Source: Thermoproteota archaeon (lineage in GTDB: Archaea; Thermoproteota; Thermoprotei_A; Sulfolobales; Acidilobaceae). Taken from it: DNA of 50,967 nucleotides. The notes below the pieces were generated by a model that did no database searches, was not told the DNA's origin, and saw only the letters and a program-made list of their open reading frames with translations. Every line of letters begins with the position of its first letter. Positions within the stretch are counted from its first letter, which is position 1. Positions 7,679 through 16,710 of the stretch are shown here, piece after piece. A program made the position numbers and the translations under genes. The DNA is taken from NCBI GenBank assembly GCA_030549835.1, contig JAUQQR010000007.1, positions 1 through 50,967 on the forward strand. The letters are read 5' to 3'.

Positions 7679-9145
7679 GTGTCTGGTATTGTTTATATTG
7701 TTAGTGAAAGTGAGTATAGAGTTCTTCGTTTAATGATAGAGAAAGGTTTTTCGACTGGTTCTATTAGACAAGCTTCCCATATACTAGGTATTGATAAGTC
7801 TAGTCTTGCTAGTATATTTATGCTTTTGAGGGATAAAGGTTTAGTTGATATTAAAGAGGTGTCTATTAAGAAGCCTAAGTTAACTGATAAGGGTTTAGAT
7901 GTTTTAAGTAAAGGCTTTCCTGAGGAGAAGCTTATTAATATTCTTATAGAGTCTGGCGAGGCTAGTATTGCCGATTTATCGAGATCTCTAGGTCCTGAGA
8001 CTAGTATTGCTATAGGTCAAGCTAGGAGGAAGGGCTTAGTAATTATAGAGAAGGGTTTAGTTAAGCTTAATGTATCTGCTGGTGAGGCTTTAGAGATTAT
8101 TAATTCCTTGAAGAAGGCTTTAGAGGATTGTAGTAGGGGGGTTAATCCTGGAGAGCCTTACTATAGTGAGCTTAGAGATAGAGGTTTAATAGCTGAGATT
8201 GAGGAGCGCGATCTATATATTGAGGTTAGAGGTGATTTAAGATCTATAATTGAGACTGTTAGAGTTGAAGCTTCTAGGCTAACACATAGTATGTTGAAGA
8301 GTGGGACTTGGAGGATGTATAAGTTCAGAGCTTATGATGTAACATTAGAGCCTCCAGAGATACTACCAGCTAGGCTACACTTCCTACGAGAGTTTATAGA
8401 GGTAGTTAGAGATATATTTAAGGAAATGGGTTTCAAGGAGGTTACCGGCCCTATAGTTGAGCTTGAATTATTCAACTTTGACATACTATTCCAGGCTCAA
8501 GATCACCCAGCTAGAGAAATCCACGACTCCCTATGGGTTAAAGCCGAGCCTGCAGACTTGAGGGGCTACATGGATCTCATAGATAGGGTTTCTAGGGTTC
8601 ACGAGTCCAACTGGGGTTATAGGTGGAGTCCTGATATAGCTGCTAGGTTAATGCTTAGGAGTCAGACTACAGCTGTATCTGCTAGGGTAATAGTCTCTAG
8701 GCCTAAGCCTCCGATAAGATTCTATACTATAGGTAGAGTCTATAGGCATGATTCTGTAGATGCTACTCATCTACCAGAGTTCCACCAGCTTGACGGTATT
8801 GAGGGCTACCCAGGATATACTTTTAGAGATCTCTTAGGGACACTTAGAGATATATCTGAGAGGCTTGGGTTAGAAGTTAAGTTTAAACCAGCATACTTCC
8901 CATTCACAGAGCCTAGTGTTGAGGGTTACGTGAGATTACCTAATGGTAGATGGCTTGAGCTGTATGGGGCTGGACTCTTTAGGCCTGAAGTGTTAGAGAT
9001 GGCTGATGTAGACTACCCTATAGGTGCTTGGGGGTTCGGTATTGAGAGGCTTGCAGCAGCATACTATAACATCCAGGATATTAGGCTACTATACACTACC
9101 AATATCGAGATGATTAGGAGATTTAATGTTAAAGGGTGGGTTTAA
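7679..9145 (+). CDS. pheS: Phenylalanyl-tRNA synthetase alpha subunit
   Basis: The catalytic subunit of the (alpha-beta)2 class II synthetase that charges tRNA-Phe, 488 residues. The N-terminal part (about 1-130) consists of winged-helix-like modules typical of archaeal and eukaryotic PheS, which contact tRNA. The class II catalytic core follows, with motif 2 around FYTIGRVYRHDSVDATHLPEFHQLDG and motif 3 GAWGFGIERLA near the end. The start is GTG at 7679; there is no well-spaced SD, and the AT-rich element 25-39 bases upstream fits a leaderless transcript. The stop TAA is immediately followed by the pheT ATG, so the two subunits are made from one message. Confidence 0.96.
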   Translation: MSGIVYIVSESEYRVLRLMIEKGFSTGSIRQASHILGIDKSSLASIFMLLRDKGLVDIKEVSIKKPKLTDKGLDVLSKGFPEEKLINILIESGEASIADLSRSLGPETSIAIGQARRKGLVIIEKGLVKLNVSAGEALEIINSLKKALEDCSRGVNPGEPYYSELRDRGLIAEIEERDLYIEVRGDLRSIIETVRVEASRLTHSMLKSGTWRMYKFRAYDVTLEPPEILPARLHFLREFIEVVRDIFKEMGFKEVTGPIVELELFNFDILFQAQDHPAREIHDSLWVKAEPADLRGYMDLIDRVSRVHESNWGYRWSPDIAARLMLRSQTTAVSARVIVSRPKPPIRFYTIGRVYRHDSVDATHLPEFHQLDGIEGYPGYTFRDLLGTLRDISERLGLEVKFKPAYFPFTEPSVEGYVRLPNGRWLELYGAGLFRPEVLEMADVDYPIGAWGFGIERLAAAYYNIQDIRLLYTTNIEMIRRFNVKGWV

Positions 9146-10783
9146 ATGCCAGTATTAAGGTTTAGACCTGAGAGGCTATATGAGCTCACAGGCATAGACT
9201 TAGAGCTGCTAAGAGAGCTCTTATTTAAGCTTAAATGTGAAGTTGAAGAATCTGAAGGCTACATAGCAGTAGAGGTTAACGCTGATAGGCCGGACATGTT
9301 CATAGGAGAAGGGCTAGCTAGAGCAGTGAAAGGCATACAGGGCCTAGAAGAAGGGTGGGTTAAGCCAAGGACTATAGATAGTGGGCTATCACTAAGGGTT
9401 GAAGATGTTCCGAGTAGACCTTACATAGTTGCAGCTATAGTATACGATGTTAATATTGATAGTGAAGCTTACCTCGAAGAGCTCATACAATTCCAGGAGA
9501 AGCTCCACGAAGGCCTAGGGAGGAGTAGGAGGAGGGCTGCAGTAGGGTTACATGATCTTGATAAGATTCCCTCTAAGAACCTATCATATAGAATGGTTAG
9601 CGTAGATGATGAGTTCATACCACTAGGCTATAGCAAGCCTATGAAGATTAGGGATGTGTTAGAGAGAGATGAGAAAGGATTAGCTTACGGTAAGATATCT
9701 AGGCTTGGGGATCGCCATCCGGCAATAATATCTGGAGATGAGATAATAACCATACCTCCAGTATTAAACTCTAATATTACTAGACTAGATGTTGGGACTA
9801 GGAACTTATTCATAGATGTTACATCTACTAGCCTAGAGACTGCTGAGGCTATACTTAACATTATAGTATCTAATCTAGCAGAGAGGAGTAGAGCTATTGT
9901 TGGGCTCGTAAGGATTAATAGCCCATGGGGGGGATACTATCCTAGGCTTGAGCCTAGGGCTATGAGTATTAAGGCTAATGATGTCAATAGCATCCTGGGG
10001 ACGAGCTATTCCCTAGAAGATATTGCTACTATGCTGAGGCGAATGAGGTATAATGTCTATATTAGGGGAGACTATGCTATAATAGAAATCCCGCCATATA
10101 GGATTGACGTATCTAAGCCTATAGATATTGCTGAAGATGTAGCAATATATGTAGGATATGAGAGTATAGGATTTGAGAAGCCAGTAATGCTATATGCTAA
10201 GAGAGGCGAGTATAGTAGGTTATCCAGGCTAGTAAAGATAATCAGAACTATACTTGTAGGTATGAACTTCACAGAAGTCATGCAATTATCACTTGTAAGC
10301 CCTACAATAGTAGATGCCCTAGGGTTTAGAGATTATAGTGTTGAAGTTTTAAATCCAGTACAGGTAGACTATAGTATTCTTAGACCTACTTTAGCAGCTA
10401 CAATATTGAAGGTTCTAAGAGAGAATACTCATATGAGTAAGCCTTTAAAGATATTCGAGATAGGACCGGTAGTATATAGGAGTAATGGGGGGATAATAGA
10501 TGAGGAATGCTTAGCCATAGCTTTAATGGATGAAGATGCTAGCTATGAGCAATTACAGGCTGTAGTCTATACTCTCCTCAGAACGCTAGGCGTAACTTTC
10601 ACAGTGAGGAAGGCTATAAGACCTCATACTATGGATGGTAGGACAGCAGAGATTTTAGTTGGCGGAGTAGCAGTAGGCTATATTGGTGAGGTAAAACCTG
10701 AAGTCCTAGAGGCTATTGGATTAGATTACCCAGTAGTATTAGCTGAGATAAGCTTAAATAAGATGGTAGAGAAAGCAGATTAA
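9146..10783 (+). CDS. pheT: Phenylalanyl-tRNA synthetase beta subunit
   Basis: The 545-residue beta subunit has the archaeal length, which is shorter than bacterial PheT because the N-terminal OB-fold and C-terminal anticodon domains are absent. The B1 region (EVNADRPDMFIGEGLARAV) appears near residues 49-67, the editing B3/B4 region with GLHDLDKI near 136, the DNA-binding-like B5 domain around 275-350, and the class II-like domain at the C terminus (FTEVMQLSLVSP). It is directly adjacent to pheS with no intergenic bases and is followed after about 50 bases by mptA, so the three genes may form an operon. Confidence 0.95.
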   Translation: MPVLRFRPERLYELTGIDLELLRELLFKLKCEVEESEGYIAVEVNADRPDMFIGEGLARAVKGIQGLEEGWVKPRTIDSGLSLRVEDVPSRPYIVAAIVYDVNIDSEAYLEELIQFQEKLHEGLGRSRRRAAVGLHDLDKIPSKNLSYRMVSVDDEFIPLGYSKPMKIRDVLERDEKGLAYGKISRLGDRHPAIISGDEIITIPPVLNSNITRLDVGTRNLFIDVTSTSLETAEAILNIIVSNLAERSRAIVGLVRINSPWGGYYPRLEPRAMSIKANDVNSILGTSYSLEDIATMLRRMRYNVYIRGDYAIIEIPPYRIDVSKPIDIAEDVAIYVGYESIGFEKPVMLYAKRGEYSRLSRLVKIIRTILVGMNFTEVMQLSLVSPTIVDALGFRDYSVEVLNPVQVDYSILRPTLAATILKVLRENTHMSKPLKIFEIGPVVYRSNGGIIDEECLAIALMDEDASYEQLQAVVYTLLRTLGVTFTVRKAIRPHTMDGRTAEILVGGVAVGYIGEVKPEVLEAIGLDYPVVLAEISLNKMVEKAD

Positions 10784-10833
10784 TACTAAATCTTATAGCT
10801 TATAATCTGGACGTTAACTTGTGGGCTTCCATA

Positions 10834-11667
10834 ATGGAGCTCCAGGATAAGAGTCCTGAAGTGCCTATATTAATTGAGAAAGTCGGATTTAGAGATGTTA
10901 GGAGGAGGGTTAAGCTTCAAACCCCTAAGGGTCAGATAACTCTAGATTTAAGCCTAGACTTATATGTAGAGATACCTAGCGATAGGCGTGGAGCCCACCT
11001 GTCTAGGAGTATAGAGGCTTTAGAAGTCCTAGATGTTGAGGGTAAAAGTCTAGAGGAGTACTTAGAATCTATAGCCTCTAAGCTATTAGAGAAGCATAGC
11101 TATGCTATTAGAGCCTCAGCTATAGCTAAGACAACATACTATGTCGAGGTAGAGTTTAGGGGAATAAAGAGCTTAGAGCCTGTAATTGTTGAAGCTGAAG
11201 TTACTAGGAGTAGAGATGGTACTCGGTTGTGGAGTATAAGTGTAGAGGTTACAGGGTTAACAGTATGCCCTAGTGCTCTAGAAACTACACAATACTATGG
11301 AGAGAAGCTTAGCCATATGCAGAGGGTAGAGTTGAAGGCAAGAATACACACTATTGGAGAGCAGGCTAGAATTGAGAAGATTGCGAGAGCACTATACTCG
11401 AGCCTATCAGCTCCAGCTATAACACTATTAAAGAGAGCTGATGAAGCGAAACTAGTAATAGAAGCCTATAGGAACCCTAAGCTAGTAGAAGATGTAGTTA
11501 GAGATGCTACTAGGAATATAGCGCTAGAGTTAGTTAAGCTAAGAGATGATACACTAGTAGAGATTGAAGCTAAAAGCTATGAGAGCATCCACCCACACAA
11601 CCTATACGCATATACAAAGCTCACACTAAGAGATGCTAAGAGCATATTAGAGAGTAGCCATAGCTGA
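10834..11667 (+). CDS. mptA: GTP cyclohydrolase MptA / FolE2 type
   Basis: An enzyme of the COG1469 family that opens GTP to a dihydroneopterin phosphate, the first step toward pterins or deazapurines. The family motifs are present: GAHLSR near the start (RGxHxSR), VTGLTVCPSA carrying the metal-binding cysteine, SHMQR (the THNQR-type loop), and E..HPHNLYAY at the C terminus. I place the start at ATG 10834, giving MELQDKSPEVPI, which is how the family usually begins; TTG 10819 would add five residues. Crenarchaea without methanopterin pathways most likely use it for archaeosine or a pterin cofactor, and the tungstopterin genes nearby use a different (MoaA) route. It is co-directional with pheST. 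Confidence 0.88.
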   Translation: MELQDKSPEVPILIEKVGFRDVRRRVKLQTPKGQITLDLSLDLYVEIPSDRRGAHLSRSIEALEVLDVEGKSLEEYLESIASKLLEKHSYAIRASAIAKTTYYVEVEFRGIKSLEPVIVEAEVTRSRDGTRLWSISVEVTGLTVCPSALETTQYYGEKLSHMQRVELKARIHTIGEQARIEKIARALYSSLSAPAITLLKRADEAKLVIEAYRNPKLVEDVVRDATRNIALELVKLRDDTLVEIEAKSYESIHPHNLYAYTKLTLRDAKSILESSHS

Positions 11668-11678
11668 GACACAGGCAA

Positions 11679-12182
11679 TTAGAATTCCTTAATCCTAGAT
11701 GCTACATCATGATCTACTAGTTTCTTGAGAACCCTCAACGTGAAACCCCATAGTATGAGGTCTCCAGGTAGTTTTAAGCCAATGACAGTTCCTCTACGTG
11801 GATGCTCAACCTCATAGGGAGTACTTGATACATAGCTTAGTGGGAGCCAGCCTACGAAATCTACCTCTAAGCTTACAGGTCTAGGATCTATGGGGCCTCT
11901 AGGTACGCCTAGGATGATTAGAGCCCTCCTATACCCTCTAGCTGCGCTCTCAACACCAAGATCGCCAATAACATAGACCATGCTAGGATGCACGTAAGCC
12001 TCCTCCCATGCCTCTCTAAGCGCTGTATCTATAGGATCCTCCCCACTCTCAATAGAGCCACCTGGGAGAGCAACATCACAAGACCAGAAGCTAGGAATAC
12101 TACAAGACTTCCTAGTTATCAATACCCTAGGCTCCTCACCCCATATTAAAGCTAATACAGCTGAGTCAATACTACTAGTCAT
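11679..12182 (-). CDS. Nudix hydrolase, CoA-pyrophosphatase-like
   Basis: A 167-residue Nudix protein. The Nudix box is nearly complete: G-x5-E-x7-REAWEE-A-Y-V at about residues 42-64, with Tyr in place of the usual Gly of the motif's last part. Such enzymes hydrolyse nucleoside diphosphates linked to another moiety; the segment before the box (ITRKSCSIPSFWSCDVALPGG) resembles CoA or dinucleotide pyrophosphatases of the NudL/YeaB type, with LPGG directly leading into the box. Substrate cannot be fixed. It is convergent with mptA (11 bases apart) and is preceded by a possible 39-codon gene ending 14 bases upstream. Confidence 0.8.
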   Translation of the reverse strand: MTSSIDSAVLALIWGEEPRVLITRKSCSIPSFWSCDVALPGGSIESGEDPIDTALREAWEEAYVHPSMVYVIGDLGVESAARGYRRALIILGVPRGPIDPRPVSLEVDFVGWLPLSYVSSTPYEVEHPRRGTVIGLKLPGDLILWGFTLRVLKKLVDHDVASRIKEF

Positions 12183-12196
12183 AGGTTATGGAACCT

Positions 12197-12316
12197 CTAT
12201 GAGCGTGTTTGAAGCTTATAGTTTAGCTTTCTACTATGTACAAGAGCTTTACCCCTCCTAGGTACTAATACTAGAGTCTTCTGAGCTATCTTAGCCTCAT
12301 AACGCTTATCAGACAT
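12197..12316 (-). CDS. Possible 39-residue basic protein
   Basis: ATG at 12316 (minus strand) opens a 39-codon frame ending in TAG at 12197-12199, 14 bases before the Nudix start, so it would be the leader gene of that operon. The product is rich in Lys/Arg (MSDKRYEAKI, then LVLVPRRGKALVHSRK) and has a plausible soluble composition. A TTTTAAT element about 25-35 bases upstream could be a TATA box; no strong SD is seen. I do not recognise the family. The frame is short enough to arise by chance, so treat it as tentative. Confidence 0.35.
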   Translation of the reverse strand: MSDKRYEAKIAQKTLVLVPRRGKALVHSRKLNYKLQTRS

Positions 12317-12598
12317 TTACTCAATACCACTCTTACAGTAATCTAGAATAGATTAAAACTTTTACAGAGAAAGCAGTCTGTAGTAAGGTGAGCTTAGATG
12401 AGTCAGAGTAATACGTAGTATAATATTAGCCTGCTTTGAGGTAGTAGTGATGCTTACATTCACAGTTAACTCCTAATGATGATACTATAAGTCTATCATA
12501 AGATATTAGTATGACTAGCTCTAGTTAGATTCATAATTATGTTGATTTAGCTCTTATTTAACCTCTACGAGTCTATTCATAGAGTTGGTGTTTAGCTC
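12317..12598. other. Intergenic stretch with no clear gene
   Basis: About 280 bases between the possible small gene and the aminotransferase. A GGTGAG followed by ATG near 12395-12405 leads only to a six-codon frame. There are C-box-like GTGATG and ATGATGA words around 12446-12480 but no CTGA D box. The last 40 bases carry the TATA-like and GGTG signals for the aminotransferase. Nothing else is supported. Confidence 0.4.
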
Positions 12599-13906
12599 TT
12601 GGAGTCTAGTAATGCTTCATATTCTAGGCTTAGAGAATTATATGTTCCTAGAGGTCTTGGGCTCACACATCCTGTAACTATAACTCATGGGCTTGGAGAG
12701 ATTGTCTATGATGCTGATGGTAATAGCTATATTGATTTCACGTCTGGGATCGGTGTTACTATCTTAGGCCACTCTAATCCTGAGCTTATAGAGTCTGCTA
12801 TTAGTTCTTTGAGGAGCTTATGGCACATATGCATCATGGTTGCTAATTATCCCTCCTACCTAGAGCTTGCTAGAGAACTCTCAGAGCATATACCAATGTC
12901 CGGGTCTAAGAAGGTATTATTCTTTAATAGTGGAGCTGAGGCTGTAGAGAATGCTGTTAAAGTCGTTAGAGCCTATACTAGGAGACCATACATTATATCA
13001 TTTATAGGGGCATTCCATGGTAGGACTACTTTAGCTCTAGCATTAACTGGTAAGTATAAACCTTATAAGAAGAGATTTGAGCCTCTAGCCACGCATATAG
13101 TTAAGGTTCCCTACCCCTACTGTTATAGGCTTAGAGCTAGAGATGAGGATGAGTGCGTAGATATAGTAATGAATAGCTTAGAGCTACTCGTAGACGTAGA
13201 TCTATCCCCAGAGGTTATAGCTGGAGCTATAATTGAGCCAATACAAGGCGAGGGAGGCTTCATAGTACCTCCAAAGAGATTCCTTAAAGAACTAGAAGGC
13301 TTCCTTAAGAAGAGAGACATCCCAGTTATTATTGATGAAGTCCAAACTGGATACTGTAGAACTGGGAAGTTTATGGCATTCGAACATTTCAACATAGACC
13401 CGGATATTGTAGTCTTAGGTAAAGCTATAGCCAATGGTCTACCTCTAAGTGCTATCGTAGGCAGAGCTAGTATACTAGACGTAATGGATCCAGGTATGGT
13501 TGGTGGAACATATGGGGGGAATCCGGTGGCTTCTACTGTAGCTTTAAAAGTCCTTGAAATAGTCAAGCGTGATAAGATTTGTGTGAGAGCAGAGAAACTT
13601 GGAGAATACATTGCTAAGAGACTAGACGAGCTCGTAGATAAATACGAGGTAATAGGAGAACATAGAGGATTAGGTGCTATGAGAGCTCTAGAGTTTGTTA
13701 AGAATAAGAAAACTAGAGAGCCCAACCCAGAAATAGTTCTAAGAATCATAGAGGAAGCTAGGAAGAGAGGATTACTATTACTAAAAGCAGGATACTATGA
13801 CAATGTTATAAGATTCCATCCACCACTAGTAATACAGTTTGAAAATTTAGAGAAAGCTATGAATATATTCGAGGAATCTCTAAGAGAAGCTACTAAGAGC
13901 ACTTAA
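12599..13906 (+). CDS. Class III PLP aminotransferase (4-aminobutyrate/ornithine type)
   Basis: A 435-residue fold type I aminotransferase of class III, the group that transfers the terminal amino group of GABA, ornithine, putrescine or beta-alanine. Visible motifs: FFNSGAEAVENAVK (phosphate-binding region), GAFHGRT, the Asp-containing IDEVQTGYCRTG that contacts the PLP ring, and the Schiff-base lysine in VLGKAIANG. The start is TTG at 12599 with GGTG eight bases upstream. It is convergent with the carbamoylase-deiminase operon, separated by 67 bases. The context suggests it acts on an amine or amino acid released by those enzymes, for example GABA, ornithine or beta-alanine; the exact substrate is inference. 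Confidence 0.88.
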   Translation: MESSNASYSRLRELYVPRGLGLTHPVTITHGLGEIVYDADGNSYIDFTSGIGVTILGHSNPELIESAISSLRSLWHICIMVANYPSYLELARELSEHIPMSGSKKVLFFNSGAEAVENAVKVVRAYTRRPYIISFIGAFHGRTTLALALTGKYKPYKKRFEPLATHIVKVPYPYCYRLRARDEDECVDIVMNSLELLVDVDLSPEVIAGAIIEPIQGEGGFIVPPKRFLKELEGFLKKRDIPVIIDEVQTGYCRTGKFMAFEHFNIDPDIVVLGKAIANGLPLSAIVGRASILDVMDPGMVGGTYGGNPVASTVALKVLEIVKRDKICVRAEKLGEYIAKRLDELVDKYEVIGEHRGLGAMRALEFVKNKKTREPNPEIVLRIIEEARKRGLLLLKAGYYDNVIRFHPPLVIQFENLEKAMNIFEESLREATKST

Positions 13907-13973
13907 ACCACCTACAACCCCCTTACAATAATCTCAGCACCCTAACTAGCTTAGAACACATCTCGTAGATAAG

Positions 13974-15233
13974 CTAGATCTCATCTAATCTTAGGACAAC
14001 TTCAGCTAGTAGTATTAACCCTTTAACTAAGTCTTCTTCTCTAGTATACTCATCTTTACTATGGCTTATGCCTTCAACAGATGGAACGAATATCATTGCT
14101 GTCTTAGTGATTCTGCTCATGTTCTGCGCGTCGTGGCCTGCCCAGCTCCACATCCTCTTACATTTGAATCCAAGATCTCTACAAGACTCCTCTATGATTG
14201 ATGTAACCTCAGGGTCGAAGACTATCCTCGGTATTGTCCAGAGCTCTTTATAGTCTACGCTTAAATTCTCTTCTCCCCCTATGTTTTCTGCTACTTTTAT
14301 AGTGTATTTTGTTGCTTCATCTATAACTTGTGAATCATAGCTCCTAATATCTACTGTTATCTTAGATAGTGCTGGTACTACATTAAATTTCCCTGGATCT
14401 ACACTTATATATCCTACTGTTATTCTAAGCTTATCCTGGTTTTTGAGAGCATACTCTCTCAGTCTTAGTACTGCTTTAGATAAGCCTACTACCGGGTCTC
14501 TCCTTAGGCTGATATGGCTTGAGGCGTGATCCTGCCTCCCCTTAAATGTTAACTCTAACACCCTTAACCCTACTATACCCTGGGGGATGCCTATATCGTA
14601 TCCCTCTCTATAGAGCTCTGGACCCTGCTCTATATGGGGCTCAATATAGAATCTTGGGGGATTCATAGATAGGTTATTCTCAGCACTACCCTTAAACCCT
14701 GACCTCTCTAGAGCTTCTCCAAAGGTTACCCCATTAGAGTCTAGTCTGGAGTAGACAAAGTCTCTTGTATAAACTCCTACGCTTAGAGCTGAGCCTAGTA
14801 GTGGAGGATTCCATCTAGAACCCTCCTCATTATTGAAATCTACGAGCATAAGTTTATGCTTAAGTCTCAAGCTACTCTTAACAATAGCTCTTAGAATCTC
14901 TAAGCCTGCAATAATACCGAATACTCCATCAAATCTACCACCGCCAGGTACACTGTCTAAGTGTGAGCCTATAGCTATAGCTCTACTACCTGATCCAACC
15001 TCAGCTATAATATTCCCTGCCTCGTCAAATAATACCTTAGCACCTATATTTTCAAGTTCCTTTAATAACTCTCTACGAGCCATAATATGTTCATTGGTGA
15101 GTGCAAGCCTAGTAGAGCCATAGCTCTCAACCCACCCAATACTACTTATTCTATTAAATGTTCTAAGGAAGCTATTTATGTCTAAGTTTAAACCCTTACT
15201 CTTTAATCTCTCCAAAGCTCTCTCGTAGAGCAT
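13974..15233 (-). CDS. M20 amidohydrolase of the N-carbamoyl amino acid hydrolase / allantoate amidohydrolase group
   Basis: A 419-residue dinuclear metal amidohydrolase that removes a carbamoyl (ureido) group as CO2 and NH3. The metal and catalytic residues are in place: H91 and D93 in GSHLDSVPGGG, bridging D102 in RFDGVFG, E136-E137 in NNEEGSRW, the PHIEQGP segment near 205 that is diagnostic of the HyuC/AllC branch, the interdomain GRQDHA, and the last metal His in GISHSKDEYT. Its ATG lies 31 bases inside the upstream deiminase gene, with GGTGGTG a few bases before it, so the two are translationally coupled. A deiminase that makes a ureido product followed by an enzyme that removes ureido groups is a coherent two-step path. 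Confidence 0.88.
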   Translation of the reverse strand: MLYERALERLKSKGLNLDINSFLRTFNRISSIGWVESYGSTRLALTNEHIMARRELLKELENIGAKVLFDEAGNIIAEVGSGSRAIAIGSHLDSVPGGGRFDGVFGIIAGLEILRAIVKSSLRLKHKLMLVDFNNEEGSRWNPPLLGSALSVGVYTRDFVYSRLDSNGVTFGEALERSGFKGSAENNLSMNPPRFYIEPHIEQGPELYREGYDIGIPQGIVGLRVLELTFKGRQDHASSHISLRRDPVVGLSKAVLRLREYALKNQDKLRITVGYISVDPGKFNVVPALSKITVDIRSYDSQVIDEATKYTIKVAENIGGEENLSVDYKELWTIPRIVFDPEVTSIIEESCRDLGFKCKRMWSWAGHDAQNMSRITKTAMIFVPSVEGISHSKDEYTREEDLVKGLILLAEVVLRLDEI

Positions 15234-16615
15234 CTAACACCACCCCCGCCAGCTTCTAGCTGGGGAATATCTACCCTAATAACATCAATACTATACATTC
15301 TCTCTAAATACCTATTCACGAGTTCATTAAATGAATCTGATATTATTCTACCCTTACCTAAATTTAAAGCATTAATCATAGTAATGCGGCTTTGACCCTC
15401 ACGAGGGGGCTCATCTAGTTTAACACCTAATTCTCTCATTAACCTAGGCATCTCTATAATCTTAAATGAGCCTTCTCTCCTATTATACTCTAGTAGAGAA
15501 TAGAATCCCATCCTAGAAGGATCTACGAGAGCTAAACGCTCCCCACCTATATCACCTATATATGAGAAGACTACATCTAAATGAACAGCCCCAGAGACCC
15601 AGTCTTTAATATATCCAGCTAGGGGAACGCCAATAAGCCTAACATCTTCTGGTAGTATACTAGCTAAGATTTTAAACACGGCATAATTAGAGCCTCTAAC
15701 ACCAACACCTGTCAAGACTGCTGTACCATACTCAGTCTTTATAACAAAGAAGTTACCGCCCTCCATATAAGCTCTAATTAACTTATCGCCCTCAGCTACC
15801 CATCTAATCCTAAAGAGAGGTCTTAAATTAAGTTTGCTATATATCTCGCTTAAAACTGCTTCTTCTCCACGCCTAAAATCTAGGGTCATATTACCTAGTA
15901 TAGGGCTCTTAAACCACGTAACACTCTGATCTCTAACATATACAATCTTTGCTAACCTCTGAGGAATCTTAACTGGAATTATATCATATGGTTTTAGAAT
16001 ATCGCCGTAATCATGTTCTATATCTGTAGCAATATAAACCTTTACTCCATAATCTCTAAGAGCATTACCTATCCTTAGAATATCATCTAGAATTAGTTTA
16101 GGATCTGGAGACTCGCGCCCATAGCGGTCGGTCCTCCTCCAAACCCACTTATCCCACTCTCCTCTAACAGTATCTAATAATCTACTAGAAGGTGCTAGTA
16201 TTAGAATCTCTCTCTTAACATCGTCCTCACTTCTAAAATCCTCTCCTCTAATTCTATAAAGTTCAGCTAAGCTTCTAGCAGTAGTATAAGCTTCTTCTCT
16301 TATTATCTCTAAGATTACATTCCTATCACTAGCTACGAGTGATTCTAGCTTACTAAGAGGTAGCATACTAATAACTAAATCTATGGATATGAATAAGTCT
16401 ATGCCATTCTCCCCCAGCGCACTCCTAATAACTCGTCCTTCAATATATTCAAGCCTAGGTTGAGGAAGTTCAAAGTCACCAATTATAGCGTCGTTAAAGC
16501 TAAGAGTAGAGATAGGAGGATCTAGGATTAAATTAAAAGTCTTCAATAACTTATCATCACTAATATAGCCTATTCCCTCAAGAGACTCTATAATCCCGGA
16601 TAAATCTAAATTCAT
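15203..16615 (-). CDS. Arginine-deiminase-fold guanidino-modifying enzyme
   Basis: A member of the amidinotransferase/arginine deiminase superfamily, 470 residues from ATG 16615. Despite low overall similarity, the catalytic signature is readable: YVRDQS with Asp near 229 (the FTRD position), MEGGN with Glu near 285, HLD at 345-347, and a C-terminal glycine loop GGGGVRCST with the nucleophile Cys near 462. Deiminases of this fold hydrolyse a guanidinium to a ureido group plus ammonia. The usual EGGD reads EGGN here. GAGGTC eight bases before ATG 16615 and a TATA-like ATTAAAATTAA at 16639-16650 favour this start over ATG 16630. The overlapping carbamoylase and divergent symporter point to catabolism of an imported guanidino compound rather than to amidine transfer. 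Confidence 0.78.
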   Translation of the reverse strand: MNLDLSGIIESLEGIGYISDDKLLKTFNLILDPPISTLSFNDAIIGDFELPQPRLEYIEGRVIRSALGENGIDLFISIDLVISMLPLSKLESLVASDRNVILEIIREEAYTTARSLAELYRIRGEDFRSEDDVKREILILAPSSRLLDTVRGEWDKWVWRRTDRYGRESPDPKLILDDILRIGNALRDYGVKVYIATDIEHDYGDILKPYDIIPVKIPQRLAKIVYVRDQSVTWFKSPILGNMTLDFRRGEEAVLSEIYSKLNLRPLFRIRWVAEGDKLIRAYMEGGNFFVIKTEYGTAVLTGVGVRGSNYAVFKILASILPEDVRLIGVPLAGYIKDWVSGAVHLDVVFSYIGDIGGERLALVDPSRMGFYSLLEYNRREGSFKIIEMPRLMRELGVKLDEPPREGQSRITMINALNLGKGRIISDSFNELVNRYLERMYSIDVIRVDIPQLEAGGGGVRCSTRELWRD

Positions 16616-16676
16616 AGACCCTGACCTCATATGAACCGTTAATTTTAATGTTGTAACTTGAGGTTATTATAGAAAA

Positions 16677-16686
16677 GCTTAAATAA
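16677..16686 (+). promoter_or_regulatory. TATA box for the Na+ symporter gene
   Basis: GCTTAAATAA ends 24 bases before the GTG at 16711, consistent with a leaderless transcript. The opposite-strand element for the deiminase lies at 16639-16650, so the short 95-base gap holds back-to-back promoters and could be controlled as a unit. Confidence 0.5.
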
Positions 16687-16710
16687 CACTTCTCCCTCCG
16701 CTATTCTCTG

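Noticed and set aside
7679-8070. Winged-helix segment at the start of pheS as a separate regulator gene
   Set aside because: It is the normal N-terminal tRNA-binding region of archaeal PheS and is continuous in frame.
12440-12500. C-box-like GTGATG and ATGATGA words suggesting another C/D box sRNA
   Set aside because: No CTGA D box and no closing stem at workable spacing.
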